The position numbers were made by a program, and so were the translations under genes. Of a DNA stretch of 64,000 bases, positions 56,801-64,000 are shown piece by piece. Positions within the stretch are counted from its first letter, which is position 1; each line of letters opens with the position of its first letter. The stretch comes from an uncultured Nitrospirota bacterium (GTDB lineage: Bacteria > Nitrospirota > Nitrospiria > Nitrospirales > UBA8639), in the NCBI GenBank assembly GCA_937139405.1, contig CAKZPV010000047.1, forward strand, positions 62,001 through 126,000, written 5' to 3'. The notes under the pieces were generated by a model. It was not told where the DNA came from and searched no databases. It saw nothing but the letters and a program-made list of their open reading frames with translations.

Positions 56801-58501
56801 CTATCGCGATTGTTGGCGGTGGCCGTAGAGAAGGGTCACGTTGATGCGACGACTCTCATACGTGTCCTCAAAATCGATGATGTCGGTTTCGTGGAAGAGA
56901 TTTGAATTGAAAATGACCGCTCGGTTTTGACGATGAGGGATCGTGATGGGCTTGGCTTCGTTCTGTTCAAGAAACTCTTGAATCTTGTACCGGTTCTTGT
57001 CATTGTTGTATTCCGCAAAGTCCCAATTATCTGGGGCTTCCTTATCCCACACAACCAGACCTCCATTCTCTGGGTTACGATTGGCTGTGTCGGGTGTGAT
57101 CCAAAAATTAACGTTCACGGCAGCGGCATCGGCATGCATGTTGAGACCTCGTAAAGCACTATCATGTTTGAAGGCCCAGGCTTGGACCAATTGATGGTGT
57201 TGGAAAATTCTCGGAAAGCTTCGTCGTAATTCTTCAGCGATTTGAAGTAAGAGAGGACAGGCAAACCCGTTGGCTAAAAAAGTTCCGATATAGCCGTTTT
57301 GATAATCCCGTTTCCAAATTGTTGACTCTAAACAGAAGGCGCGCAATGTTGTTAAGGCCTTTTGGGTTAAGAGAGTATCCACGTACATAGCTTCAGGTTG
57401 TGTCGAGAAGTATTGTGTTTCAATCGCGGAAACATCTAACTCTGAGTTGATGGTCTTTCCACGTATGATCTCTGCGGTACGAACATGGAGAAGCTGGTGA
57501 AAGGATGGAGCAAGAGCTTGCTGTTCTTGTGGAGTGAGTTGGAAAAAGATGGAATCCGATGTTTCCTGGTTGCAGCGAACAAGAGTAGCGTTCAATGTAT
57601 TCCGATAATTTATTGGAATCGGTAAAGTGGAGTCTTGTGTCAAAAGGTAGTTCAGTTGTTCTGCATCGTGCTTGACGCGAGCTTTGGTGACGAAAGGCGG
57701 AGCGCTACCTTGTTCATGGTTGTACGTGAGGTTCGCCGAGCGCTGGAAGCATACAAGGGCATTTGACATGCGCTGTTGCCAGAGCAACACTAACCCTAAG
57801 TGATAATGAGCATTAGGGTAGTTTGGTTTCAGGTTCAAGGCTTGTTGAAAGGCGGCGGTGGCTTCGTCAAGCCTTCCCTGATCCTTCAGTACGACGCCCA
57901 TATTGTGATGAGCTTCGGCATGTTGGGGTGACAGTTGGGTGGCCTGTTGATATTGTGACAGAGCTTGATCTAAGTCACCTTTTTCCTTATACACCACACC
58001 TAAATTATTCAGGAGATCAGCAGATTCTGGTTTGAGTTGTCGCGCTTCTTTATAGGCCGCAATGGCATTGTCCCACTGCCGTTGCCGTCGATAGACATTC
58101 CCCATATTACTCAATGCTTCGACATAGTGAGGGTTGAGTCGAATCGCTTCTTGATAGGCTGAAACCGCTTCATTTTCACACTCCTCTTTTTCCAACACTA
58201 AGGCTTGATTGAAAAAATAATGTGGTTTCATGTTATCGAGCGATATCGCTTGCTGAATGAGTTTTAACGCCAGCCCATATTGACCTTGTTGATAGGCTAC
58301 AAGTCCTCGAAGGTGTAAAGAATCTGGGTGTCTTGGAAATTGATCCAGAATGGAGTCATAACCTGCTTCTGCCTGTTGAAAACGGTGAGATTGATGGTGG
58401 CTGATGGCTTTTTGGAACAGGTGACGGGCCTCAGTGGACAGACTTTGAGCACCGGGAGCTTCTGAGGGTTTTGTGGGTTGTCGGTGTGATTGAGGTTTCA
58501 T
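56801..58501 (-). CDS. TPR protein with C-terminal 2-oxoglutarate/Fe(II) oxygenase-like domain
   Basis: 566 aa from ATG 58501; a TTG 12 codons upstream is possible. The N-terminal half (about 30-280) has about seven TPR units (AEAGYDSILDQFPRHPDSLHLRGLVAYQQGQYGLALKLI and similar). The C-terminal domain carries an oxygenase triad: H456-x-D458 (NMHADAAAVNVNFWI), H537 (NSNLFHET) and R552 (SRRINVTLLYG). It could hydroxylate a protein recruited by the TPR part. The Fe triad and 2OG Arg are present, so activity is plausible. Confidence 0.82.
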   Translation of the reverse strand: MKPQSHRQPTKPSEAPGAQSLSTEARHLFQKAISHHQSHRFQQAEAGYDSILDQFPRHPDSLHLRGLVAYQQGQYGLALKLIQQAISLDNMKPHYFFNQALVLEKEECENEAVSAYQEAIRLNPHYVEALSNMGNVYRRQRQWDNAIAAYKEARQLKPESADLLNNLGVVYKEKGDLDQALSQYQQATQLSPQHAEAHHNMGVVLKDQGRLDEATAAFQQALNLKPNYPNAHYHLGLVLLWQQRMSNALVCFQRSANLTYNHEQGSAPPFVTKARVKHDAEQLNYLLTQDSTLPIPINYRNTLNATLVRCNQETSDSIFFQLTPQEQQALAPSFHQLLHVRTAEIIRGKTINSELDVSAIETQYFSTQPEAMYVDTLLTQKALTTLRAFCLESTIWKRDYQNGYIGTFLANGFACPLLLQIAEELRRSFPRIFQHHQLVQAWAFKHDSALRGLNMHADAAAVNVNFWITPDTANRNPENGGLVVWDKEAPDNWDFAEYNNDKNRYKIQEFLEQNEAKPITIPHRQNRAVIFNSNLFHETDIIDFEDTYESRRINVTLLYGHRQQSR

Positions 58502-58685
58502 AAAAATACGCTGGGCCGTCTTTGGAATGAATTCCAAATGATGTATGAGGAAAAGCCTATGTCGGAGTTATGACAAAAGTAAAGTCGAGAGTGGTTGCCG
58601 GGGTAGTTTGGGAATTCCAGGAAACCTATACTAAGCGTTTAAGACTGCGGCACATACAGGTAGGACGAGAGCCATAGGTTCGACG

Positions 58686-59768
58686 CTAGTGAGATGAGGA
58701 TGAGGCATCTAACTGATAGAGGCTCCAATTTAGAGCTTCTCGCAGCGCTTGTATGTCGGTATGAGTGGAAGGGTTCGACCAGGCTTGAATGTTGAGGGTT
58801 TCTATCGGAGTGGCTGCCCGTACGTCCCCTAAAGTTCCCAACCCTCGGACGGCGATGGTTTGCATACGGGGATCATGGGATTGCAATTGTTTGAGAAAGA
58901 CATCATAAAGCGTGGGTGGCGAACTGTGAGTAGAAATTTCTCCGAGTGCCTTGAGTGCCACAAGTCGGTGTTCCGGGTTTTCGGACGAGTCTAGAATATT
59001 TACCAATGGGAGAATGGCTACTTCTCCTTGGTTCCCAAGAGCGGCAATAGCCGTTACAGCCAGCTCTGGAGTTTTTGTCGCTTTTTCAATGGTCAAGAGA
59101 GCTGCAGGGGAAGTTAGAGGGCCGAGTAATTCAAGAATGAGACGACGACGATCTAACTGATTGCTGTCTTGCTGATATAGGTGAATCAAGCGATCCGACT
59201 GACCCCACTCTGCCGCTAAATACAGGGGGAATTCATCTTTGGTCAATTGAGCCTGTAATTCTTGTAGGGCATATGAGCCGCTATTGGTGGCACCGGCAGC
59301 GTTAGCCGCTTTTCTGGGATTTTCAAATGACGTGCGTACTTCCCAACTCCAAATAGCTGGTTTCCCCTGATATCGATAAGAGATAGAGCATGCTGGGCCC
59401 TTCCAGAGTCGAGATGACGCCGCTGAGGGATGGCTTCCTTTGCGATGTTTGCTAGGCCCTGCCCAGGTTTTCTGTTCTTCACATTTGGTTCGTACCGTAA
59501 CATCGTGAGGCATCTTGGCATCGCTGATAGGAGTGAAGCCTGCTTGCGTCAAACGGTCGCTGACAATCTGATGAATGGCACTTGAGTTCTGCAATCCTCG
59601 TTCGGTGAGTGCGAGCGTCTCAACCAGCACATGTTGGACTTGTTGAAGAGGAACCGCTGAAGTGCTTGTGCCTAAGGGGGGTTGAGCAGAAACGATGACT
59701 GATATTCCAGAGATAAGAGTTGTGCAAAGAACTACTGGTACGGTTATTCGTAATATTCGTAATGACAT
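58686..59768 (-). CDS. Secreted HEAT-repeat protein
   Basis: 360 aa. Signal peptide (IRITVPVVLCTTLISGISVIVSA). A first part with KCEEQKTWAGPSKHRKGSH and GPACSISYRYQGKPAIWSWEVR, then HEAT/PBS-type helical repeats (ELAVTAIAALGNQGEVAILPLVNILDSSENPEHRLVALKALGEIS; MQTIAVRGLGTLGDVRAATPIE). Likely a scaffold or adaptor in the envelope. No specific function. ATG 59768. Confidence 0.72.
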   Translation of the reverse strand: MSLRILRITVPVVLCTTLISGISVIVSAQPPLGTSTSAVPLQQVQHVLVETLALTERGLQNSSAIHQIVSDRLTQAGFTPISDAKMPHDVTVRTKCEEQKTWAGPSKHRKGSHPSAASSRLWKGPACSISYRYQGKPAIWSWEVRTSFENPRKAANAAGATNSGSYALQELQAQLTKDEFPLYLAAEWGQSDRLIHLYQQDSNQLDRRRLILELLGPLTSPAALLTIEKATKTPELAVTAIAALGNQGEVAILPLVNILDSSENPEHRLVALKALGEISTHSSPPTLYDVFLKQLQSHDPRMQTIAVRGLGTLGDVRAATPIETLNIQAWSNPSTHTDIQALREALNWSLYQLDASSSSH

Positions 59769-60129
59769 GAAATAGACTCCTCAGAAAAATGGGTTGTCAT
59801 CATACCGAGGTCGTTCCTGAAAAAAAACCCATTTTGTCAGAAAGATAGGGATGGCCAATGATTATATCCTTAATGAAGCAAGTAGATTTTTTATAATCCA
59901 GTCGGGCAGCTCAGTTTTATTAGAAACGATTTGCTGGGTGTGGAGCCTCTTAATATTGAACAGTGGTGGAGTCTGCGTAGACGCAATTCTCAAGAAAACG
60001 AATTTTGAGAACGACGAGAGGGTATCTTGAAATATGTTTGTCACGCCTAATGAAACTCTCGGTCAAGCTGGATAGCCTATTGTGTGTTCGTTTGAAGTGA
60101 CACACGAGCGGCGAATTGTCAACAACTCT
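59769..60129. other. Gene-free left flank of the transposon
   Basis: About 361 bp of non-coding DNA between the HEAT-repeat gene and the element. Short minus frames (for example 59862-60044) have no ribosome site or family. Confidence 0.5.
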
Positions 60130-60136
60130 CAAATTC
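60130..60136. repeat. Left copy of target-site duplication
   Basis: CAAATTC, one base before the left inverted repeat. The same heptamer directly follows the right inverted repeat (63033-63039), as expected after transposition with an 8-bp (last base changed) duplication. Confidence 0.8.
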
Positions 60137-60137
60137 T

Positions 60138-60153
60138 GGTACTGGTAACGTTT
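60138..60153 (+). repeat. Left terminal inverted repeat
   Basis: GGTACTGGTAACGTTT. Its first bases GGT fit the usual IS1-family terminal dinucleotides. The transposase stop codon (60153-60155) overlaps its last base. Confidence 0.9.
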
Positions 60154-60980
60154 CACGAAGCCAACCTAATCATTTCTTCTAAGCTCCATACATGACTGGA
60201 TATCCCTGCCTCCATTGCTGGTGTGACTCTCAATGTCGAATGAATACGCACAAAATTATAGTACATCGTGTAAATAGCCATCGAATGAATGTGATTCTCT
60301 ACTTTCTTACTGTGTGCATTGGTCAGTCGAGTAAATCGTCGGTTACTCATTCGTAATTGAAGATTGAGTCGTTCTGAGTAACTGGTACTGACATGTTTCT
60401 TGTCAGGCTTTCCGGTAATGCCATCCTTTCTCGCTCCACAACAGACACCAGGGGAGTACCGAGTTTGGTTGCCTGGAGGCGGGTTATTATACAACTTCAC
60501 TAACATGGCATAGTCGATATCATTCCCAAAAGCATTCCATACAGCCTCCAAGTACGGCTTATGCCCATCACTCGTTAACTGCACTCGGTGTGCCAGCCTA
60601 CCAGCTAAGTCAGAAATAAACTTCTCTGCATAAGAAGCATCACGCCCACCCACTAACCAAGAGGGAATCAATTTGGTGTCTGCATCGATGGCCATCCAGG
60701 TCCAAACTGATCCATAGCCAAACTGTTCTCTCAGTTCATCGGGTAAGTTCTTATCCTTCCCATGGCAAAAGCTCCAAATCTCATCCACTTGGATTCTTTT
60801 GCAAGTGAGATTGCGCAGAGTTCGATCTTGGTATTCCAAGCAAGCACTCCCTAGGCTGGCTAGCAAGCGAAGGATGGTCGGTTTCCCGACTCCAGTCATG
60901 CGAGACACGCTGTTCACTCCTGCACCTTCAACAAGGGCCGCAATGACTTGGGTGCGTTTGGCTGTGGAGAGTTTATTCAT
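60153..60980 (-). CDS. IS1-like DDE transposase
   Basis: 275 aa from ATG 60980 (MNKLSTAKRTQVIAALVEGAGVNSVSRMTGVGKPTILRLL), a helix-turn-helix start. An upstream in-frame start at 61022 would add 14 residues but lies inside the promoter region. Catalytic triad candidates: D66 (RIQVDEIWSF), D138 (LTSDGHKPYLEA) and E203 (STSYSERLNLQLRMS). The C-terminal MYYNFVRIHSTLRVTPAMEAGI is family-typical. It should cut and paste or copy the element via the terminal repeats. Divergent from the P63C gene. Confidence 0.9.
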   Translation of the reverse strand: MNKLSTAKRTQVIAALVEGAGVNSVSRMTGVGKPTILRLLASLGSACLEYQDRTLRNLTCKRIQVDEIWSFCHGKDKNLPDELREQFGYGSVWTWMAIDADTKLIPSWLVGGRDASYAEKFISDLAGRLAHRVQLTSDGHKPYLEAVWNAFGNDIDYAMLVKLYNNPPPGNQTRYSPGVCCGARKDGITGKPDKKHVSTSYSERLNLQLRMSNRRFTRLTNAHSKKVENHIHSMAIYTMYYNFVRIHSTLRVTPAMEAGISSHVWSLEEMIRLAS

Positions 60981-60990
60981 AATTAATGCT

Positions 60991-61046
60991 ATGCTTGCTC
61001 GTGGAAGTATGTTATTATACAATTCAATGCATAGTCAAGCAAGCAT
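60991..61046. promoter_or_regulatory. Overlapping divergent promoters within a 9-bp inverted repeat
   Basis: Left arm ATGCTTGCT (60991-60999) and right arm AGCAAGCAT (61038-61046) are exact inverse repeats. Plus strand: TTGCTC (60995-61000), 17-bp spacer, TACAAT (61018-61023), toward the P63C gene. Minus strand: TTGCTT (61042-61037), 17-bp spacer, TATAAT (61019-61014), toward the transposase. The two -10 boxes overlap. Confidence 0.6.
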
Positions 61047-61069
61047 ACAACATTAACCAAGGAGAAGAC

Positions 61070-62128
61070 ATGGAATTCTTTTCAGGAGATGCCAGCGAAG
61101 CTGGGCAGACACTTTCGGAATTAGGGGCTTCAAAGGGCGGCAAGGCTAGGGCGAAGTCTTTGACAAAGGAGCAACGAAAAGAAATTGCTCGAAAGGCAGC
61201 GGAAACCAGATGGGCGACTGAAAGAAAGACCCCTCCACTAATACGGGCAACACATGATGGGTCCTTAAAAATTGGGGATAGTATCCTGCCATGTGCAGTC
61301 GTGGAGGACGGAACGAGGCTCCTCACTCAAGAAGGATTTTTAAAGGCAATTGGTCGTTCTGGTAAGCCAGCAGTAGGGCGTGGGTCGGTGGTCGAAAAGG
61401 TAGCCCCGTTTTTAGCCCTTGATAACCTAAAGCCCTTTGTTAACAAAGAGTTAGAGTCTTCGACATATCCCATCCAATTTAAGCCAGTCCAGGGGAGTCG
61501 GGCATGGGGTTATCGTGCTGAACTGTTGCCAAAAGTTTGTGAAGTATATTTAAAGGCTAGGGACGCTGGTGTGTTGCTTAAAAATCAGGAAAAGTTTGCC
61601 AAGGCTTGCGATGTATTGATGAGGGCATTAGCCCACGTAGGGATTTTGGCCCTAGTTGATGAGGCAACTGGCTATCAAGAAACTCGAGACAGGAAAGCCC
61701 TGCAAGCCATCCTAGATGCGTTTTTTGCAAAAGAGCTTGCCGCATGGACTAAAACCTTTCCGAATGAGTTCTATCACGAACTTTTTCGTCTACGTGGGTG
61801 GAACTGGCAAAGTAAGTCAGGTCATCGCCCAAGGCGGGCCGGAAAAGATACTAAAGACATTGTTTATGCCAGGCTAGCACCGGGTGTCTTGACTCAACTA
61901 GAAAAAAAGAACCCCCCAGATGAAAATTGGCATAGAAGGGCAAGACATCATCAATGGCTATCAGAAGACATAGGCAACCCAGCACTTGCCCAACATTTAC
62001 ACGCTGTTATGGCGCTTATGAGAGCTTCTGAAAATTGGGGGAAATTTAAATTGATGCTTGACCAGGCATTCCCAAAAAGAGGGGATACACTACAATTACC
62101 ATTGATGATTGATTCTACTTCTTCTTAG
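61070..62128 (+). CDS. P63C domain-containing protein
   Basis: 352 aa from ATG 61070, after AAGGAGAAG (61059-61067). The N-terminal 50 residues are Gly/Ala/Lys-rich (ASKGGKARAKSLTKEQRKEIARKAAETRW), a possible DNA-binding segment. The C-terminal part is the P63C domain (PF10546) known from phage and mobile proteins: FPNEFYHELFRLRGWNW, KDIVYARLAPGVLTQLEKKNP, HHQWLSEDIGNPALAQHLHAVMALMRAS. Role unknown; possibly regulatory for the element. Confidence 0.88.
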   Translation: MEFFSGDASEAGQTLSELGASKGGKARAKSLTKEQRKEIARKAAETRWATERKTPPLIRATHDGSLKIGDSILPCAVVEDGTRLLTQEGFLKAIGRSGKPAVGRGSVVEKVAPFLALDNLKPFVNKELESSTYPIQFKPVQGSRAWGYRAELLPKVCEVYLKARDAGVLLKNQEKFAKACDVLMRALAHVGILALVDEATGYQETRDRKALQAILDAFFAKELAAWTKTFPNEFYHELFRLRGWNWQSKSGHRPRRAGKDTKDIVYARLAPGVLTQLEKKNPPDENWHRRARHHQWLSEDIGNPALAQHLHAVMALMRASENWGKFKLMLDQAFPKRGDTLQLPLMIDSTSS

Positions 62129-62273
62129 CTGGGGCTTTGCGTTTGGGTTTTTGTTTTGTCGCAAGAGGCTCCCCTAGAAACGCCTCCATCACGTCACGAG
62201 CTAGGAGGTTAGGGTCAGTTGGATTCTTGGGTGCTTTATGAGGTGGGGGCTTCTTTTTGGATGGGTTTTTCAT
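62115..62273 (-). CDS. Lys/Pro-rich small protein (third gene of cassette)
   Basis: 52 aa from the ATG at 62273, which overlaps the stop of the preceding gene (ATGA). MKNPSKKKPPPHKAPKNP then a helix NLLARDVMEAFLGEPL and a basic tail RKAPAKKK. No family. It overlaps the 3' end of the P63C gene by 14 bp (convergent). Confidence 0.5.
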   Translation of the reverse strand: MKNPSKKKPPPHKAPKNPTDPNLLARDVMEAFLGEPLATKQKPKRKAPAKKK

Positions 62274-62545
62274 CGTGTTTTTTTTATCCAATCCCAAACA
62301 GATTTAGGAGCCCAACCCTTTCTAGCGTCAATGTCTATTTCAAAAATATACATATGGTCATCATTGTTAATTTTTGGCTTTAGGCGGCCAAACCATTTCT
62401 CGGGATCACTCGTAGTCCATACAAGCCACGCATTTGGAGCTATTCTTATCCAATCCAACCCTTGGTTGAAGGCCACCTCCAATTCCTTGACCTTTGTAGG
62501 ACCGGAGAAATTAAAAGTGATTTGCAAATACCTCCCTCTACTCAT
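62270..62545 (-). CDS. Small Cas2/SinR-like protein
   Basis: 91 aa. The pattern YLQITFNFSG (first strand), LDWIRIAPNAWLVWT, KPKINNDDHMYIFEIDIDARKGWAPKSVWDWIKK resembles the Cas2-like SinR/VapD ferredoxin-fold proteins whose C-terminus carries GW.P...WDWI. Catalytic or target specificity cannot be judged from sequence. ATG at 62545, overlapping the upstream gene by four bases (ATGA). Confidence 0.6.
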   Translation of the reverse strand: MSRGRYLQITFNFSGPTKVKELEVAFNQGLDWIRIAPNAWLVWTTSDPEKWFGRLKPKINNDDHMYIFEIDIDARKGWAPKSVWDWIKKTR

Positions 62546-62943
62546 ACCGCTTCGTCCGGGCTATCTGGGTTTTGGGTTATACCAGGCATTACAGGATCTG
62601 GCATCAAAGTAGACTCTGGCAGCTTTTCAATGCCTTTGGCTGCCAAGTCTATCCTTTTCCACGTAATAAGCTCTGCCCCCTCTAAGAGAGCTTCCCCTGG
62701 ATTGGTGGTTGCAAATGAAAAAACTTTAAACAGGTACAAAATAAACAAAAATCCCGCCAAGAGAGCCACGCTAATCAGAAACCAATTACCCTCAAGGCGG
62801 TACGCGACAATACCCAAAACTACCATGAGGCCAAGGCACACCAACGTAGTCTTGCCCACTACGCCACGCCCCAGCTTGATTCGCTCAATGCCTTCGGCGG
62901 TGCCACCAACTGAATTAAGGATATTTTTAAGGAATGCTTCCAA
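62542..62943 (-). CDS. Two-TM membrane protein (first gene of cassette)
   Basis: 133 aa with a TTG start at 62943 (weak ribosome site; start uncertain). Two TM helices (TTLVCLGLMVVLGIVAYRL; WFLISVALLAGFLFILYLFKVF) and a cytosolic, acidic, Pro-rich C-terminal tail. It overlaps the Cas2/SinR-like gene by ATGA. Such membrane anchors often accompany small effector proteins; that link is inference. Confidence 0.6.
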   Translation of the reverse strand: MEAFLKNILNSVGGTAEGIERIKLGRGVVGKTTLVCLGLMVVLGIVAYRLEGNWFLISVALLAGFLFILYLFKVFSFATTNPGEALLEGAELITWKRIDLAAKGIEKLPESTLMPDPVMPGITQNPDSPDEAV

Positions 62944-63016
62944 GGTAATTGATAATACCTAAATTTCAAGGAATGCACTACACCAGGAAAAGATAAGGTG
63001 GGATTATTTAATCGGC

Positions 63017-63032
63017 AAACGTTACCAGTACC
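63017..63032 (-). repeat. Right terminal inverted repeat
   Basis: AAACGTTACCAGTACC, exact inverse of the left repeat. Confidence 0.9.
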
Positions 63033-63039
63033 CAAATTC
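63033..63039. repeat. Right copy of target-site duplication
   Basis: CAAATTC directly after the right inverted repeat; matches 60130-60136. Confidence 0.8.
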
Positions 63040-63534
63040 AAAGTGCGGCAAAATGAGATGCTTCAGATAAGGAACCTGAGCAGGGTGGGAGATTAATCGC
63101 TCAAATTAATACCTCAACCCGAGAAATAGAGTGGAGCTTTCAGTGGATGTTGCTGTGATGTATCGTTTGCACAAAGATACATGCAACTTAGTGAGCGGTT
63201 TATTTGAATGGATTGAGGATGATCACATCATGGGCAGTTATGATATAGGGCCAATCGATAATGGTGGGGTTGCCATTACCTGACGGCTCGTCACTCAGTC
63301 AACGCTGAGGGCCATACCTTCATTGCTTGTATATCACCCGTCTGTTTGCAAGTCGTGCAGGCCACTATGCCTGTTTCACTATGTCGATGGTTTGCTCATG
63401 CGACTCCTTCCCAAGCCCTGGCTTCTCCATCGTTTTGTTCGTCAATACTTTCAGGCCATCTTCTGAAACGGTTAAGAGTTCCCCTACTGAGGCCGATATA
63501 CAGAGGAGATGAAGCAAACTGAATGGAGGGCTGT
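63040..63534. other. Right flank of the transposon, no supported gene
   Basis: 495 bp before the STAS gene. Short frames on both strands lack ribosome sites or families. A degraded gene is possible but not shown. Confidence 0.4.
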
Positions 63535-63900
63535 ATGGTCGTGTCCGAACGCATTTTGAGTGAACATACTCTAGTCGAAACATTTGTGGGGCGTTTTGAC
63601 CAACATGCTCGGCAAGATTTCAAGTGGCGGATTGATCACGCCATTACCCAAGGCTATCGGTTTGTTGTGCTGAATATGGTTGCAGTGTCATTTATCGATA
63701 GTGCGGCATTAGGCTGGCTCGTGCTTGCGCAGCGACGTTTTGAGCGGATTGGAGGAAAGTTGGGCATCATTGCCCCCATGGGATTTGTGCGGGATATTTT
63801 AGAATTAACCGAAATCAATGAATGGATTCCTATTTTTCAGAGTGAAGATGAAGCCTGGAAGACATTTGAAGCGCCGAAAACCGACTCATTGGATGAGTAA
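63535..63900 (+). CDS. STAS domain protein (anti-sigma factor antagonist-like)
   Basis: 121 aa from ATG 63535, chosen because GGAGGG lies just upstream at 63526-63530; an in-frame ATG at 63523 has no such site. The STAS fold is shown by GRFDQHARQDFKWRIDHAITQGYRFVVLNMVAVSFIDSAALGWLVLAQRRFERIGGKLGII. The DSAALG loop has the serine normally phosphorylated by a partner anti-sigma kinase. Partner not in the window, but the next gene begins 2 bp downstream. Confidence 0.9.
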   Translation: MVVSERILSEHTLVETFVGRFDQHARQDFKWRIDHAITQGYRFVVLNMVAVSFIDSAALGWLVLAQRRFERIGGKLGIIAPMGFVRDILELTEINEWIPIFQSEDEAWKTFEAPKTDSLDE

Positions 63901-63902
63901 TC

Positions 63903-64000
63903 ATGCGAAACGCTTCTCTGCTTGAAATAGATTCGCGTCGACCTGTTCCTGTGGCTCAGAAAGACCGGCGAATGGTCCGACGCCTTTCAGTCACGCCGCA
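63903..64000 (+). CDS. Start of an unidentified gene, cut by the window end
   Basis: ATG 63903 follows the STAS stop by 2 bp. Visible residues MRNASLLEIDSRRPVPVAQKDRRMVRRLSV do not identify a family. Coupling to the STAS gene suggests a signalling partner (for example a phosphatase or receiver protein), which is inference. Confidence 0.5.
   Translation, partial: MRNASLLEIDSRRPVPVAQKDRRMVRRLSVTP

Larger units (their letters stand above)
60138..63032. mobile_element. IS1-like transposon with cargo genes
   Basis: 2,895 bp bounded by perfect 16-bp inverted repeats (GGTACTGGTAACGTTT at 60138-60153; its reverse complement at 63017-63032) and by a CAAATTC direct repeat. Contents: an IS1-like transposase (60153-60980, minus), a P63C-domain gene (61070-62128, plus) and a three-gene coupled cassette (62115-62943, minus). 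The size is about three to four times that of a bare IS1, so it is a cargo-bearing element. Confidence 0.88.

Noticed and set aside
62238-62962. Plus-strand frames opposite the three-gene cassette (124 and 166 codons)
   Set aside because: No ribosome sites and no family features; the minus strand has overlapping ATGA junctions, TM helices and a recognisable pattern.
63365-63623. Minus frames before the STAS gene as a gene remnant
   Set aside because: No recognisable motif; partly opposite the STAS coding sequence.
1-64000. CRISPR array
   Set aside because: No regularly spaced repeats were seen anywhere; the only Cas-like hint is the Cas2/SinR-type pattern at 62270-62545.

Overview
The window looks like a chromosomal segment of a Gram-negative bacterium of the Nitrospirota, probably Nitrospira-like. 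This is an inference from the gene repertoire: a class II (B12-dependent) ribonucleotide reductase, CstA, two TatA-type proteins, several secreted or lipid-anchored proteins without recognisable families, an outer-membrane porin with a strong terminator, and the rho-rpmE-prfA-prmC-murA-his gene order. No 16S rRNA or nitrification gene is present, so the assignment rests on family recognition only.

Layout. 1-5000: a very large AAA/coiled-coil/WD40 protein, then a gene-poor stretch. 5018-11630: CDF metal transporter, secreted EEP-family nuclease with an SH3 domain, formate-THF ligase, uvrB and a DUF4321 protein. 11800-15050: an exported unknown protein, a MidA-like methyltransferase and two tandem tatA-type genes. 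15200-17040: a porin unit with a sigma-54-like promoter, a pseudoknot-forming leader and a perfect terminator. 17560-25640: lipoproteins of unknown function, including a tandem paralogous pair, then YajQ, CstA, PGPGW, EVE, YciI and DUF2203 proteins. 26148-39668: a long, tightly packed co-directional block of rho, rpmE, prfA, prmC, murA, hisG-D-B-H, an inserted lipoprotein gene, hisA-F-IE, a HIT protein and dnaG. 39760-41490: tRNA(CAU), a CdsZ-like zinc-ribbon gene, RNase P RNA and tRNA-Glu with a terminator. 41588-53710: SUMF1 protein, cupin, nrdJ, small membrane protein, TrkH/KtrB, mtaB-miaB and an HDOD protein. 53990-59770: secreted unknowns, an integrase remnant abutting tRNA-Arg, a TPR/2OG-oxygenase fusion and a HEAT-repeat protein. 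60138-63032: a complete transposable element. 63535-end: a STAS protein and the start of one more gene.

The main discovery is the 2,895-bp element at 60138-63032. It has identical 16-bp terminal inverted repeats and a direct repeat CAAATTC abutting both ends, as expected of target-site duplication. Inside are an IS1-like DDE transposase, a divergent P63C-domain gene, and a three-gene, translationally coupled cassette: a two-TM protein, a Cas2/SinR-like small protein and a Lys/Pro-rich small protein. Transposase and P63C gene appear to share mirror-image overlapping promoters inside a 9-bp inverted repeat. This is a compact transposon with cargo that looks regulatory or defensive rather than a bare insertion sequence.

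Functional links: prfA and prmC act on translation termination. murA starts peptidoglycan synthesis. The his genes cover most histidine-pathway steps, but hisC, the phosphatase and hisZ are absent here. mtaB and miaB both make methylthio-modified tRNA position 37. uvrB (repair), dnaG (replication) and nrdJ (dNTP supply) are housekeeping DNA functions.
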